This document shows positions 55,827 through 64,000 of a DNA stretch of 64,000 nucleotides, in pieces; positions within the stretch are counted from its first letter, which is position 1; every line of letters starts with the position of its first letter. Under the pieces are notes generated by a model. It did not search any database and was not told the origin of the DNA. It saw only the letters and a program-made list of their open reading frames with translations. Origin of the DNA: Hepsetus odoe (taxonomy: Eukaryota; Chordata; Actinopteri; Characiformes; Hepsetidae); assembly GCA_017165825.1 (NCBI GenBank), contig CM029370.1:27137459-27201458 (forward strand). The letters are read 5' to 3'. The position numbers were made by a program, and so were the translations under genes.

Positions 55827-56439
55827 CACACCACCCTGGTAAGAATAAGATCATGATAATGGATGGGTGTTAAATTGGAATTGTGCATTTAAATGTGCAG
55901 ACGTGTAACTCCATAGATGATGTGTACCTTTAAGGACACCTATACATTGTTGTACCTGAGCAAAACTGCACCAAGTTAGAACATCTTAACTGTGTACTGA
56001 ACAAGCTGAATGAGGCAGGTTTATATCCTTATTTATTAATTATTATTAGTTATTAGTTTGATTTTTTTGACATTGGAATATGTCTATATTAAGAAAGGGA
56101 GACTGAATTTGCAATACTAGTTTAAGCACAACAGAAAAGTGTATCCATTCCACTAAACACTCTGACCAGAAGTACTGAGTTTTTGCTGGAAGTCCCCCAA
56201 TTATATCTCTGTAAACAGAATCACAATTACAAAAAAAAAAGGTTTTCAGAGCTGCAAGGCCCCCAAAGTTTGCTCAAACCCTCTACTCATAGTTTCTTGG
56301 AGCTAAATGGAAATGAATCAAAGCAAACAAAACATGATTAAAGTTCTTTGTGGTGTAAAGTCAATTGCGGGGAAAAAAAATTCTCCAAAAAAGAAAAATA
56401 CCAGAAAGTTTTCAGCCTCTTGATCTAATAACCAGTGAC
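55827..56439. other. Non-coding DNA
   Basis: AT-rich with A-runs near 56231-56240 and 56373-56380. Confidence 0.4.
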
Positions 56440-57060
56440 AGAGAGAGACTCAAACAAAAGATCAGTCAAATGTTCATTTGAATATTCAAATTCTCCTCTA
56501 TTACAAGCCGGCTTGATCCTTTTCCCATCGTCATCGCCGAAAACATTCATTTTTCTTCTCTTTTTTTCAGACTCCGAGAGGGCATCATCATTTGAATTTG
56601 AGAGAGGGATTTTTGGGTATGCAGAGGTGGCGGCCCCTCAACCTTTGGCGTGTTTGCTTATTTTATTGAAGATCCATTGGCTCACAAGAACAACTCCGCG
56701 TCATTTCAAGTGAAGACAATTCGGCGCGGCAACAAAAGAGTAGACGATGAGCAGCTTGGCACAAACTGAGCGTAATATCTGGCGCCCTCTCAAACACGGG
56801 GGACAGTTTTATTATTTTTCTCATTAAAGAGTGGAGATGAAGAGAGATGAAGGGTGCCAGATAGATCGTCCTGACAGCTCAATCCTCGTGCGCTTTATTC
56901 TGGAGGATTTTTAGGATGTCAGTGGAGGTGGAAGGGGGGTTGGTGCAACCATCCAAATCGGCATGCAACTTAACAAATGGTCCTTGGCTAAAACAATTAG
57001 GCTCGTTAAGTGGAAGGGCTGTTGACAAGAGCCTGCACATGTATTAGAATCAATCAGTGC
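56440..57060. promoter_or_regulatory. Candidate CNE with palindromic AT motif
   Basis: A 16-bp perfect palindrome ATTTGAATATTCAAAT stands at 56476-56491, with ATTTGAATTTGAG repeated at 56590. The rest is mixed with raised CpG (CGGCGCGGCAACAAAAGAG). A 92-residue frame (56435-56713) crosses a polypyrimidine-AG site at 56568, but its product is unfamiliar. A regulatory reading is preferred; an exon cannot be ruled out. Confidence 0.38.
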
Positions 57061-58019
57061 CCACAAGAGTGGATAGAAATGCTCTCCAAGCTTTAGCCTA
57101 ACCATGCACACATGCTTTGCCTGTACCCAACTGATTTCAGCCCTGTTTTAGCGCTCCATTTGTGTGTCCAACATGCACAAAATCTTGTTATTAATAGTTA
57201 AATAAGCATCCAAATAGGTAATTGCAGCTTGTTTTCAGCCATGCTAAGTGCTGTCGATCACAAAACAGCTGTAAAAAAGCATCACTCAGGCCTCAGTTGA
57301 CTCACTGGGCTTATTACACTGTCCAAAAGTGTGAAGACACCAACATTTCTTCTGAAATGGCATGTCAGCTACTGGCAATTGTAGATAAAGTCTCTAGTTG
57401 ATAGAAAGTAGATACCTTGTTGTAAAATTTTGGTCATATATTGATTTGTTTAGCAACACCCAGTTTCAGTTCACACAGTTTATTACTACTTTTTATCTTT
57501 CATGCATGAGCTCTGGACAGTGTGTGAAGAATCGGTTCAGGATGTTGGCCAGTGTTGCATTTTCATCCAAGTAGCACCAGAGATTTTCTTTTTTAGCCTT
57601 GTTCTTACCTGCTGGAAATATTCTGTGTTGTTGAGGAGTTGGGAGTTGGGTGGCACCTGGGTAGAGCATTCAGGAAGCAGTTCATGAAATATAAGTCAGA
57701 TAGTCAGTTCTTAATTTGCTCATATCAACAGAGTCCCATAAAATGACCTGCTCTGTTCATTTTATCAGTCAATAATTATCCATACTTTGTACTGGGGGGC
57801 TGGAAAGGTAAAGTCCAATTAACACTTGGTGCAACTGAAATGGATACCCACACACACTCATTATGGTTTTTCTCAGGGTGTTCGACATCCGATTTTAAGC
57901 CATATGATGGCCTCCTGAACTGGTTAGCTGTTATGTCTTCAAATAATTTCTGTGTGCTCATGTGGCAGAAAAGATTTTTATAAGAACGTTGTTGGTGTGG
58001 GCAAGTTGTTTTGTTTTAT
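57061..58019. other. Non-coding DNA, possible MITE terminus
   Basis: ACACTGTCCAAAAGTGTGAA with GACACC near 57318-57343 resembles a fish Tc1-type terminus; no partner end was found. Confidence 0.38.
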
Positions 58020-58330
58020 TTCTAATAAAAATGGGAAAAATGCTTTCAGAAATATCTGGATACATGCGTACAAGGTGATGGGTTCTTCCATTTGGTAGCG
58101 CTGCAATACAGCCATTTCTCAGCGGTAACAAACTTGAGGGTGTATCATTTCCCCGTAATGGATTCTTAATTATTTCTCTATTGCTATGTCTGCCTTTCAG
58201 TGGGGGCAGAAATTAAATCACATGTATTATTAATCAGTGCATTATCTTCCCATACATCCATAAACAATACTGCAGGGGTGTTTCATCAATTATTCTGCTT
58301 ATGAGTGCTCTTGTGCACGGTGTGCTGCAC
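58020..58330. promoter_or_regulatory. Candidate CNE with TAATTA
   Basis: TAATTA at 58167-58172 and the further cores AGAAATTAAATCACATG, TATTATTAATCAGTGCATTA and CATCAATTATTCTGC lie in 300 repeat-free bases. No frame. The texture is typical of conserved enhancers; untested. Confidence 0.4.
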
Positions 58331-59085
58331 TCACACACTCGAAAGACTTCATCCATTCAGTCCAGAGAGGGGCACTGGCCAACACACAAAGCAATGATGA
58401 GTGATGCACTTAATGTGAGTCGGACAGACGCACTTAGACAGAATTTATAATTTCTATTTACATCTGTACAGAGCTGTTAACCCTAAGAAGTCCAGTTTCC
58501 CCAGCATAATCCGCCCATGACTAATTCAACAGGGTTTAACTGAAACTGCTTAAAGTAACACTGAAATATAGAACTTTACAGTAGTTTGAGCATGATACTA
58601 TGTGCTTTAGTTCTAGTCTTAAAATCTGTTGGCTACTGAAGTTAACGCTCACTTTAATTCAATCAATTCATTTTTGGTCAGAGTTTTGGTCGGAACCTGA
58701 GAGTGGTCTGATATAATTTACAACTAACCCAATAATGCCCCACATTTTGAAAACATCCCTTTCAATCATTATTTCTCTCCCTGTGTATGTTTTAAATTTT
58801 GAATCTCAGCATGTGACTGTAGCCATCATACAATCTGTTTTCTCTCTACTTTGGAATAACTGTCCAGGTTTCACTTTGCTTATTTGCAGAAACTTCATCC
58901 AATTTGAATATAAATATCAAATGTTTCAAATAAATCCTCTTAAATAACTAAACATGCAATGTCAATCATTTCAAACTACTTATTATTATTATTATTATTA
59001 TTAGTTGCTGTTGTTGTAATAACAGTAGTATTAGTATTAGTAGTATTAGTATAATATTTGGCAACAGACTGCAAACTTTATTTGG
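58331..59085. other. Non-coding DNA
   Basis: A short (ATT)n run lies at 58981-59003 with AGT/TAGT patches to 59055. No gene. Confidence 0.42.
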
Positions 59086-59347
59086 GCTGCAGTAGCCTAG
59101 TGTTTAGGGACTAGGCCCCAGGATCAGAAGGTTGTAGGTTCAAATCCCAGACCATTAGGTTGCCCTGAAGTACCCATGAGTAAGGTACCGTCTCCATTCC
59201 TGCTCCCCGGCTGCCCCTGCTACATGTGCAAGTGGGGTAAGTGCAGAGAATGCATTTCGTTATAGTTCCCCATGTGCTTTGCTGGGTTTTACAATGAAAA
59301 GTATTCACTTTCACTTCACTTTCACTTCACTTCACTAGGACAAATCA
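59086..59347 (+). mobile_element. SINE-A copy, full length, with target duplication
   Basis: GGCTGCAGTAGCCTAGTG, B-box TAGGTTCAAATCC, TTGCCCTGAAGTACCCATGA, AAGGTACCGTCTCC and AGTATTCACTTTCACTTCAC, with the terminal TTCACT repeated to 59337. TTTATTTGG stands at 59077-59085 and 59348-59356, a likely 9-bp target duplication. Confidence 0.9.
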
Positions 59348-59356
59348 TTTATTTGG

Positions 59357-59602
59357 ACTGCACTGATAAAAGCTGTGCATTCAGCAGGATGTGTGGGTGA
59401 TATTCAGTGTGGGGCTAAAAAAAAGAAAAAACTTGTAGACAATTTAACGTTCAGTTGACATGCATTAAGTTGTTATTTTGATTATTTTAATGAATTGCAT
59501 TTTTAATGATATAACTAAATGTCTCTACCTCAGACAACATTCAGACCAAAGTATTTTTTTGAAGCAACATGTGTCAGAAGTTACTTTGACATGGATTTCA
59601 TG
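59357..59602. other. AT-rich non-coding DNA
   Basis: Nothing recognised. Confidence 0.4.
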
Positions 59603-59757
59603 GTAGTGGCAGTGATCTAGAGGTAGGGTATTTGACCACGAATTTATGGACCAAGAGGTTGCAGGTTTGAATCCCACCTCTAACTCCACTGGGAGAATGC
59701 ATTAGGACATGGAAGTCGCTCTGAATAAGAGCCTCTGCTAAATGCTGCAAATGTAAA
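59603..59757 (+). mobile_element. SINE-B copy, full length
   Basis: The head GTAGTGGCAGTGATCTAGAG, B-box GGTTTGAATCCC, then CATTAGGACATGGAAGTCGC, TCTGAATAAGAGCCTCTGCT and AAATGCTGCAAATGTAAAT. Both pol III boxes and the tail are visible, making this the best-oriented copy of the family here. Confidence 0.9.
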
Positions 59758-60099
59758 TATAAATGGATTAGCAGTTGTTCACCTCCAAGTGTGTTGAGCT
59801 GCACAGTGATGCTGCATTAGCAGTAGCTTTAAAAAGTGCAGTTGTGTTTAATATGGCACAGAAAAAGTGCCAGCCTTTGTCACCCTTTTTACATAGTGGG
59901 TGGAACTGACTAAGACTAAATTATGGAGAAAACTGAGAGAAACAATGATTGCGCTGACTGTCCCACCCACTTGTAAGGGAGCAAGAAACTGAGATTAATA
60001 TGTAATTAATATCTAACTAAATATGTAATCAGATAATGATTTGAACAAGATAGCGAGACCATTTTATGTATTACTGTATCAGTCATAGTCTACTATTGC
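59758..60099. other. Non-coding DNA
   Basis: Nothing recognised. Confidence 0.4.
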
Positions 60100-60530
60100 T
60101 GGGTGCCGTGAATGACATAATGTGAAACGGAGACGAACATTTGACATTGAGGCGAACTGGACCTTCAGTGTGTGGCTTTATCGATTTCAAAATTGTCGCA
60201 TGATAATGGACTTCACTTAGCTTTCAGCCCTGTGATAAGAAAGCAGCTTCTCATCTCGCTGTCGCCATCTTCAAGGCCTAGGCGCTCATAAACAAAATGA
60301 TTTATCTGGAGTTTCAGCATCAAAAAAATCTACTATTTAATTATTCTAGGGGGCCAGCAGATTCATCTTGCGCTGAGTTATGGAGGGGCTACTTTATGAT
60401 TGAAGTTGATGGAATATCGGGCTGAGAACGTTGCCATAAATCCTCGGTAACGCAAACGTTTGAGGAATCTCTCAAAATAAAAATGCAAATGTGATTAAGA
60501 AACGGTTACCTTGTGCTGATATAGCAGCTC
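60100..60530. promoter_or_regulatory. Candidate CNE with octamer and TAATTA
   Basis: TAATTA at 60338-60343 and an octamer at 60483-60490 lie in repeat-free mixed sequence with CpGs (GAACGTTGCCATAAATCCTC, GGTAACGCAAACG). No frame over 60 residues falls inside. Confidence 0.42.
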
Positions 60531-60950
60531 ATATTCAAAGCGTACGCCGTCGTGTGCACCCCAGGCACGAGCCGAGGCATAAATATAGCATAGCCACATG
60601 TGCAACATGTGCTTTTACGTCTCACGTTAGTAGAGGGCCTTTTTTCTAAAATAAAAGTGTCCCACATTTTTAATCTTATGCTGCTTCGTCTAACGAGGGG
60701 GCATAAACTTTTAGGAGGGGGTGGGGGGGCACTGGGGGTTGGAATAAAGTGTGCGCTTGGAGATGCAAATGGAGGGTGGTTGAAAATGGCATCTGTACAA
60801 TGCGGAGGCTTGTTAGCAGTCAGCGCCCAACACTGAGGACAATCAAGACACCTCGTCACTTCCCTTTTATCTGCCGTCACTCGCCCAGATGAAAAATCAC
60901 TATGAATTCGCAACATCCAGCTGCATTAACATAACAAAGCCCTGGAGGAG
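60531..60950. promoter_or_regulatory. Candidate regulatory tract with octamer
   Basis: An octamer lies at 60763-60770 and CCATAAATCC-like and GCATAAATATAGCATAGCC stretches flank it. The left edge has several CpGs (CGTACGCCGTCGTG). The 136-residue minus frame (60506-60916) is the longest in this part of the window. Its product is Pro/Ser-rich with no domain I know, so I leave it as non-coding. Confidence 0.33.
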
Positions 60951-61026
60951 AGAGAAAGAGGGTTAAAAAAGGGGGGAAAAAAAGCCTGTCTTCTTCAAAT
61001 CTCTCAAAAGTCCCTCCGACATGCTG

Positions 61027-61030
<4 letters not shown>

Positions 61031-61072
<42 letters not shown>

Positions 61073-61166
61073 CTGTCTCCTTTTCTCTCTTTCTCTCTCT
61101 CTTAAACTCTCTCTCTCTCTCTCTCTTAAATGCACACATACACACACACATACACACACACACACT
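61031..61166. repeat. (CT)n and (CA)n microsatellite cluster
   Basis: CT at 61031-61067, interrupted CT to about 61128, then CA units to 61166. Confidence 0.95.
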
Positions 61167-61189
61167 CCGTAAAAGCAGCTGTCTGCCAG

Positions 61190-61500
61190 ACACCTCACGA
61201 TTCCCCATCGCAGCATCTCGCCACTGCTCCGCTGTCAGCACAATAGATTAGAAGCATTAAAGACAGTTGTTCTTGAAGAGCGAGAGAATAAGGGGGGAAA
61301 AGGGAAAAAAAAAAGAGAAAGAAGAATCCTATCCAGCACCCCCTTCTCGAGCTCACTTTCCCCTTCCCCCTCCCTCCTCAATGATTCTCATCTCCTGGAA
61401 AGAAACAGGGATGAGAAGACATTATGCATATGAAAACGTCCTGTGATTTATGTATGCACGCCATGCAGATTCCATTACAGGACAGCAGGCTTGAGTGAGA
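61190..61500. promoter_or_regulatory. Candidate regulatory tract
   Basis: Mixed sequence with ACATTATGCATATGAAAACG near 61420, close to POU-type composite sites, and pyrimidine-rich patches. Low certainty. Confidence 0.28.
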
Positions 61501-62024
61501 TTTTTTCATCTTCTTCTTCGGCCACCCTGATCAAACCCACTCGTGCTGTACAACTCGCAGCACCATACAGGCAGGGAGCGGGGGTGGGGATGGGAGTGGA
61601 TGCTGGGTGGAGGAAGGAATATTTACTGTCTTGGGCCAGCCAGACCAGGAATCATGGACCACTGCCACCAGACCAAGGTTCATATATAACTCTGCATGTA
61701 ATGAATGTTGGACAATAGCAATTCTGCCCCAGTAGATACTCATCAGCGATGATAAAAGGGATTTGTTGTTGATTATTTCTCACTCGTTATCCTTAGAATA
61801 AGGAAATCATAAAAAAAAAAATCACAGGCTTTAAAATATTAAAATTTTGTTTGTAAGGAGATATTTTAAATGTCTTTTCTGGAGAACAAAAAAGCATCTT
61901 GTTCTGTTTTAACTTGACACTGAAACAGAAGAAGACCCAAACCCGGTGGTATAACATTGCAAATCTTAGAGTATAAATGAATGTATAAAACAATGGGTTT
62001 TCATTTTTTTTCCTTAATGCTATA
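61501..62024. other. Non-coding DNA
   Basis: Mixed on the left, AT-rich on the right, with an A-run at 61812-61821. No gene. Confidence 0.4.
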
Positions 62025-62360
62025 ACATTGTCACTAATAACTGTGTAGTTACACATTAATAATGCACTGAATGAATACTAAAGTTGATAAGCATGTGTAT
62101 TTAAAAGATAAACTACTTTTAACCTGCAGTCAGCATATCACCAGTAATTACACTGTTGTTGCATTGTTGTAAATGTATTACAGTACACAGTTATTACATG
62201 TTTATTCAGGATATTTATTACAAAGTAGCTTACAATAAGCAGCAGTAAATATCAACGTGAGTAAAACCCGAGTAGTTGAGTAAATCAGTTAAATTTTGGA
62301 AATTCTGTTCAATTGCTGTCCAAATTTCATTCATTCATCAATCCATCAATTTATTATAGG
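62025..62360. repeat. Diverged tandem duplication, copy 1
   Basis: This copy and the one at 62484 share, in order, AATAACTGTGTA, an ACATTAATAA-type segment, AATACT.(A/C)AG.TGATAA, CTA(C/T)TTTTAAC, ATC(A/G)CCAGT..TTACACTGT, TGTTG, GTAGTTGAG and ATTCATCAATCCATC. The offset is about 440-460 bases. Confidence 0.8.
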
Positions 62361-62483
62361 TGTTACCAGCGTTTATACATTGCAGAACTCTGACCATAAA
62401 TAAAAAAAAACCTAATGCATAATAGGTTTAAATAGTTTTACAAAGCAAAAAATAATAGGTTTTTATTTATCATTATATTGTAT

Positions 62484-62805
62484 TATCATTAATAACTGTG
62501 TAATAACCCATTAATAACATAACTAGATTATAACCGCTGGTGTTGTTTTCACTGTTACTGGTAGAGCTTAATGTTAAATAAATACTGCAGCTGATAAATG
62601 TATATTTTTATAAGCTGCACTATTTTTAACACATCGCCAGTGGTTACACTGTTGTTACTCTGTTGGTAATGTGTAACATGTGTATGTATGATAAATTCAT
62701 TTCAAAGTGAATGAAACCAGTGTAGTTGAGACAATAATTCAGTTTAATCATTGATCAAATCTTATCCATTCATCAATCCATCCACTTATTATATGAGCTG
62801 CTTAT
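62484..62805. repeat. Diverged tandem duplication, copy 2
   Basis: The right part ends in a SINE-C/LINE-type tail (CATTCATCAATCCATCCACT, TATGAGCTGCTTATTCTAACC), so the repeated unit may itself be part of a mobile element. Neither copy codes. Confidence 0.8.
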
Positions 62806-63632
62806 TCTAACCAGCATTTGGCATTCATATGGTAAAAGGCAGAGAAGCACCCTAGTCAAGGCACTGTTAAAATTATCTGATGATTTTCGATGTGAAAAGA
62901 AACAATCACTGCAATGCTATGGCAACATTAAATTAATTTTGAAGACTATAAATGTTTTTATCACAATTTAGACCCACTGCAGTCATTTAAATATACTCAT
63001 TCTTTTTTAAGAATCCATTCTTTAAGAACTCATTCTTTTTCCACCGCACTTTCAAAAAACCTACTAAACTATCAACTCAATGATCATCTCAAGAGCTTCA
63101 GCACCTTTACTTAAGGAGCATAACTCCACCATATTCTACTGCAGGTTATTTATTTAAGGTGAACTGACTCTATAACCCCCATAATGACTCTTGAAAGTTG
63201 AAAAAACTGGACCTCATTGTGCCTTGAGGACTTTGTAGAAACATTTACAGTATTTAAACCTTGAAGTAGGAAAAATGTGAAAAAAGTGCCTTTATCATCT
63301 TATTATAGCTTCCTAAAGACATGTCCACTGGCAGGTTCTATAGGGAACCAAAGGTTCTTCTATAGCACTGTACACAAAACCCATTCTGGCAGTAGAATTG
63401 ACAAATGGTCAGGATCAGAATGGGCTGAAGGGCTGATTTGGTAGGGTTTGGTACACAAATTCTAGGCCTTTTTTGAAAGGAACAAGGCCGAGATTGGTGC
63501 AGAAGACCGGTGACACCAAATCCTCCATGTTGCTGTGGTTACAAAGCTGGCTAACTTGATAACCAGAAACAGCAACAGCACAAGAGGGTACGGTGCCGAA
63601 CCCTCCTTGCAGCACTAGCAAAGTAAAAACTG
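62806..63632. other. Non-coding DNA with a short MITE-like piece
   Basis: GGTTCTATAGGGAACCAAAG and GTTCTTCTATAGCACTGTA (63334-63372) resemble a common fish MITE with GGTTC/GAACC cores. Nothing else was recognised. Confidence 0.4.
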
Positions 63633-63722
63633 ATGTTAGATAACTGCTGTGGTTGGTAGCAGCCGGATGACTCGTGTGCAGCTGCAGTCAGCCCTCCAGC
63701 TAACGTAGCAGTTATCTAACAT
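63633..63722. repeat. Inverted repeat, 16-bp perfect arms
   Basis: ATGTTAGATAACTGCT at 63633-63648 is exactly complementary to AGCAGTTATCTAACAT at 63707-63722, with a 58-base centre holding GTGCAGCTGCAG. It may be the pair of ends of a tiny MITE or a hairpin-forming site. No flanking duplication is obvious. Confidence 0.88.
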
Positions 63723-64000
63723 AGCACTCCCACCAACAGTAAAACCACAGAAATCTCCCAGCTGACTGTGTATCACCTTTATTGTGTTTATTTATAGTCA
63801 GAGGGAATGTTTAATTTGTGCTTAGACACTGATTAAATTCACATTTAATCCATTTTAGGTATCCAGTGATGCCCTAGGAGGCCTAATCCCTTCAGCGGTC
63901 AACACAGCCAAAGCAAAAGTGCAGTCATTAAGCTGCAGTCACGCTACAGATTTGTGAAAATTGGTGACTTAAAATCCTTCGTGTTGATGCAGTAACGGCA
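63723..64000. other. Non-coding DNA to the window edge
   Basis: No gene or repeat recognised. Confidence 0.4.

Noticed and set aside
60506..60916. 136-residue minus-strand frame
   Set aside because: Pro/Ser-rich and unfamiliar, over a tract with regulatory texture and an octamer. No splice sites of quality at its edges.

Overview
The window looks like intergenic or intronic DNA from a teleost fish. The repeat load points that way: tRNA-derived SINEs with fish-type 3' tails, Tc1-like transposon relics, RTE-like non-LTR fragments, and many long CA, GA, TCTA and ATT microsatellites. An otophysan (characin or catfish relative) is my best guess from the SINE types, held with low confidence. I found no protein-coding exon, rRNA, genuine tRNA, CRISPR array or prokaryotic feature that I can defend. 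The open frames present fall in low-complexity DNA, inside repeats, or in unrecognised sequence.

Three SINE families recur; the labels are local to this annotation. SINE-A starts with a tRNA-like head (GGCCTAGTGGTTAGGG, then GGTTCRAATCC) and ends in TCACTTTCACTT; it is the commonest. SINE-B has a tRNA-like head and a tail reading GCATTTAGCAGACGCTCTTA and on to AAATGTAAAT. SINE-C has the long 'bony-fish' body with a LINE-type tail ending in ATGGATGG repeats. At 27373-27629 an A head is fused to a C tail and flanked by a perfect 12-bp target duplication. DNA transposons include a 552-bp near-palindromic Tc1-like MITE with TA duplications (10070-10621), two opposed Tc1 transposase relics (23770-25228), and weaker fragments. 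RTE-like fragments lie at 659-733, 3664-3945 and 55593-55826; the last joins 5' and 3' ends of the element without its centre.

Between the repeats lie long tracts of repeat-free, compositionally mixed sequence with TAATTA homeodomain-type sites, ATGCAAAT octamers and local CpG-rich stretches. Examples are 4380-4920, 7180-7660, 12450-12800, 20540-21060, 22330-22645, 27890-28250, 43380-43990, 50840-51140, 51960-52620, 56440-57060, 58020-58330 and 60100-60950. This alternation is what the regulatory desert around a developmental gene looks like, so these tracts are listed as candidate conserved non-coding elements (CNEs). Conservation cannot be seen in one sequence, so those calls are inference.

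Layout: 1-4 kb holds repeats; 4-9 kb is mixed unique DNA; 9-19 kb has scattered SINEs and the MITE; 20-29 kb has CpG-rich and TAATTA-rich tracts around Tc1 relics; 31-42 kb is the densest SINE region; 43-52 kb mixes candidate CNEs with a microsatellite cluster at 47-48.1 kb; 52-61 kb is candidate-CNE-rich; 62-64 kb holds a diverged tandem duplication and an inverted repeat. Nothing convincing emerged as a new gene system. The best leads are the chimeric SINE, the internally deleted RTE copy, the octamer-rich regulatory landscape and the isolated CpG-rich segment at 41.2 kb.
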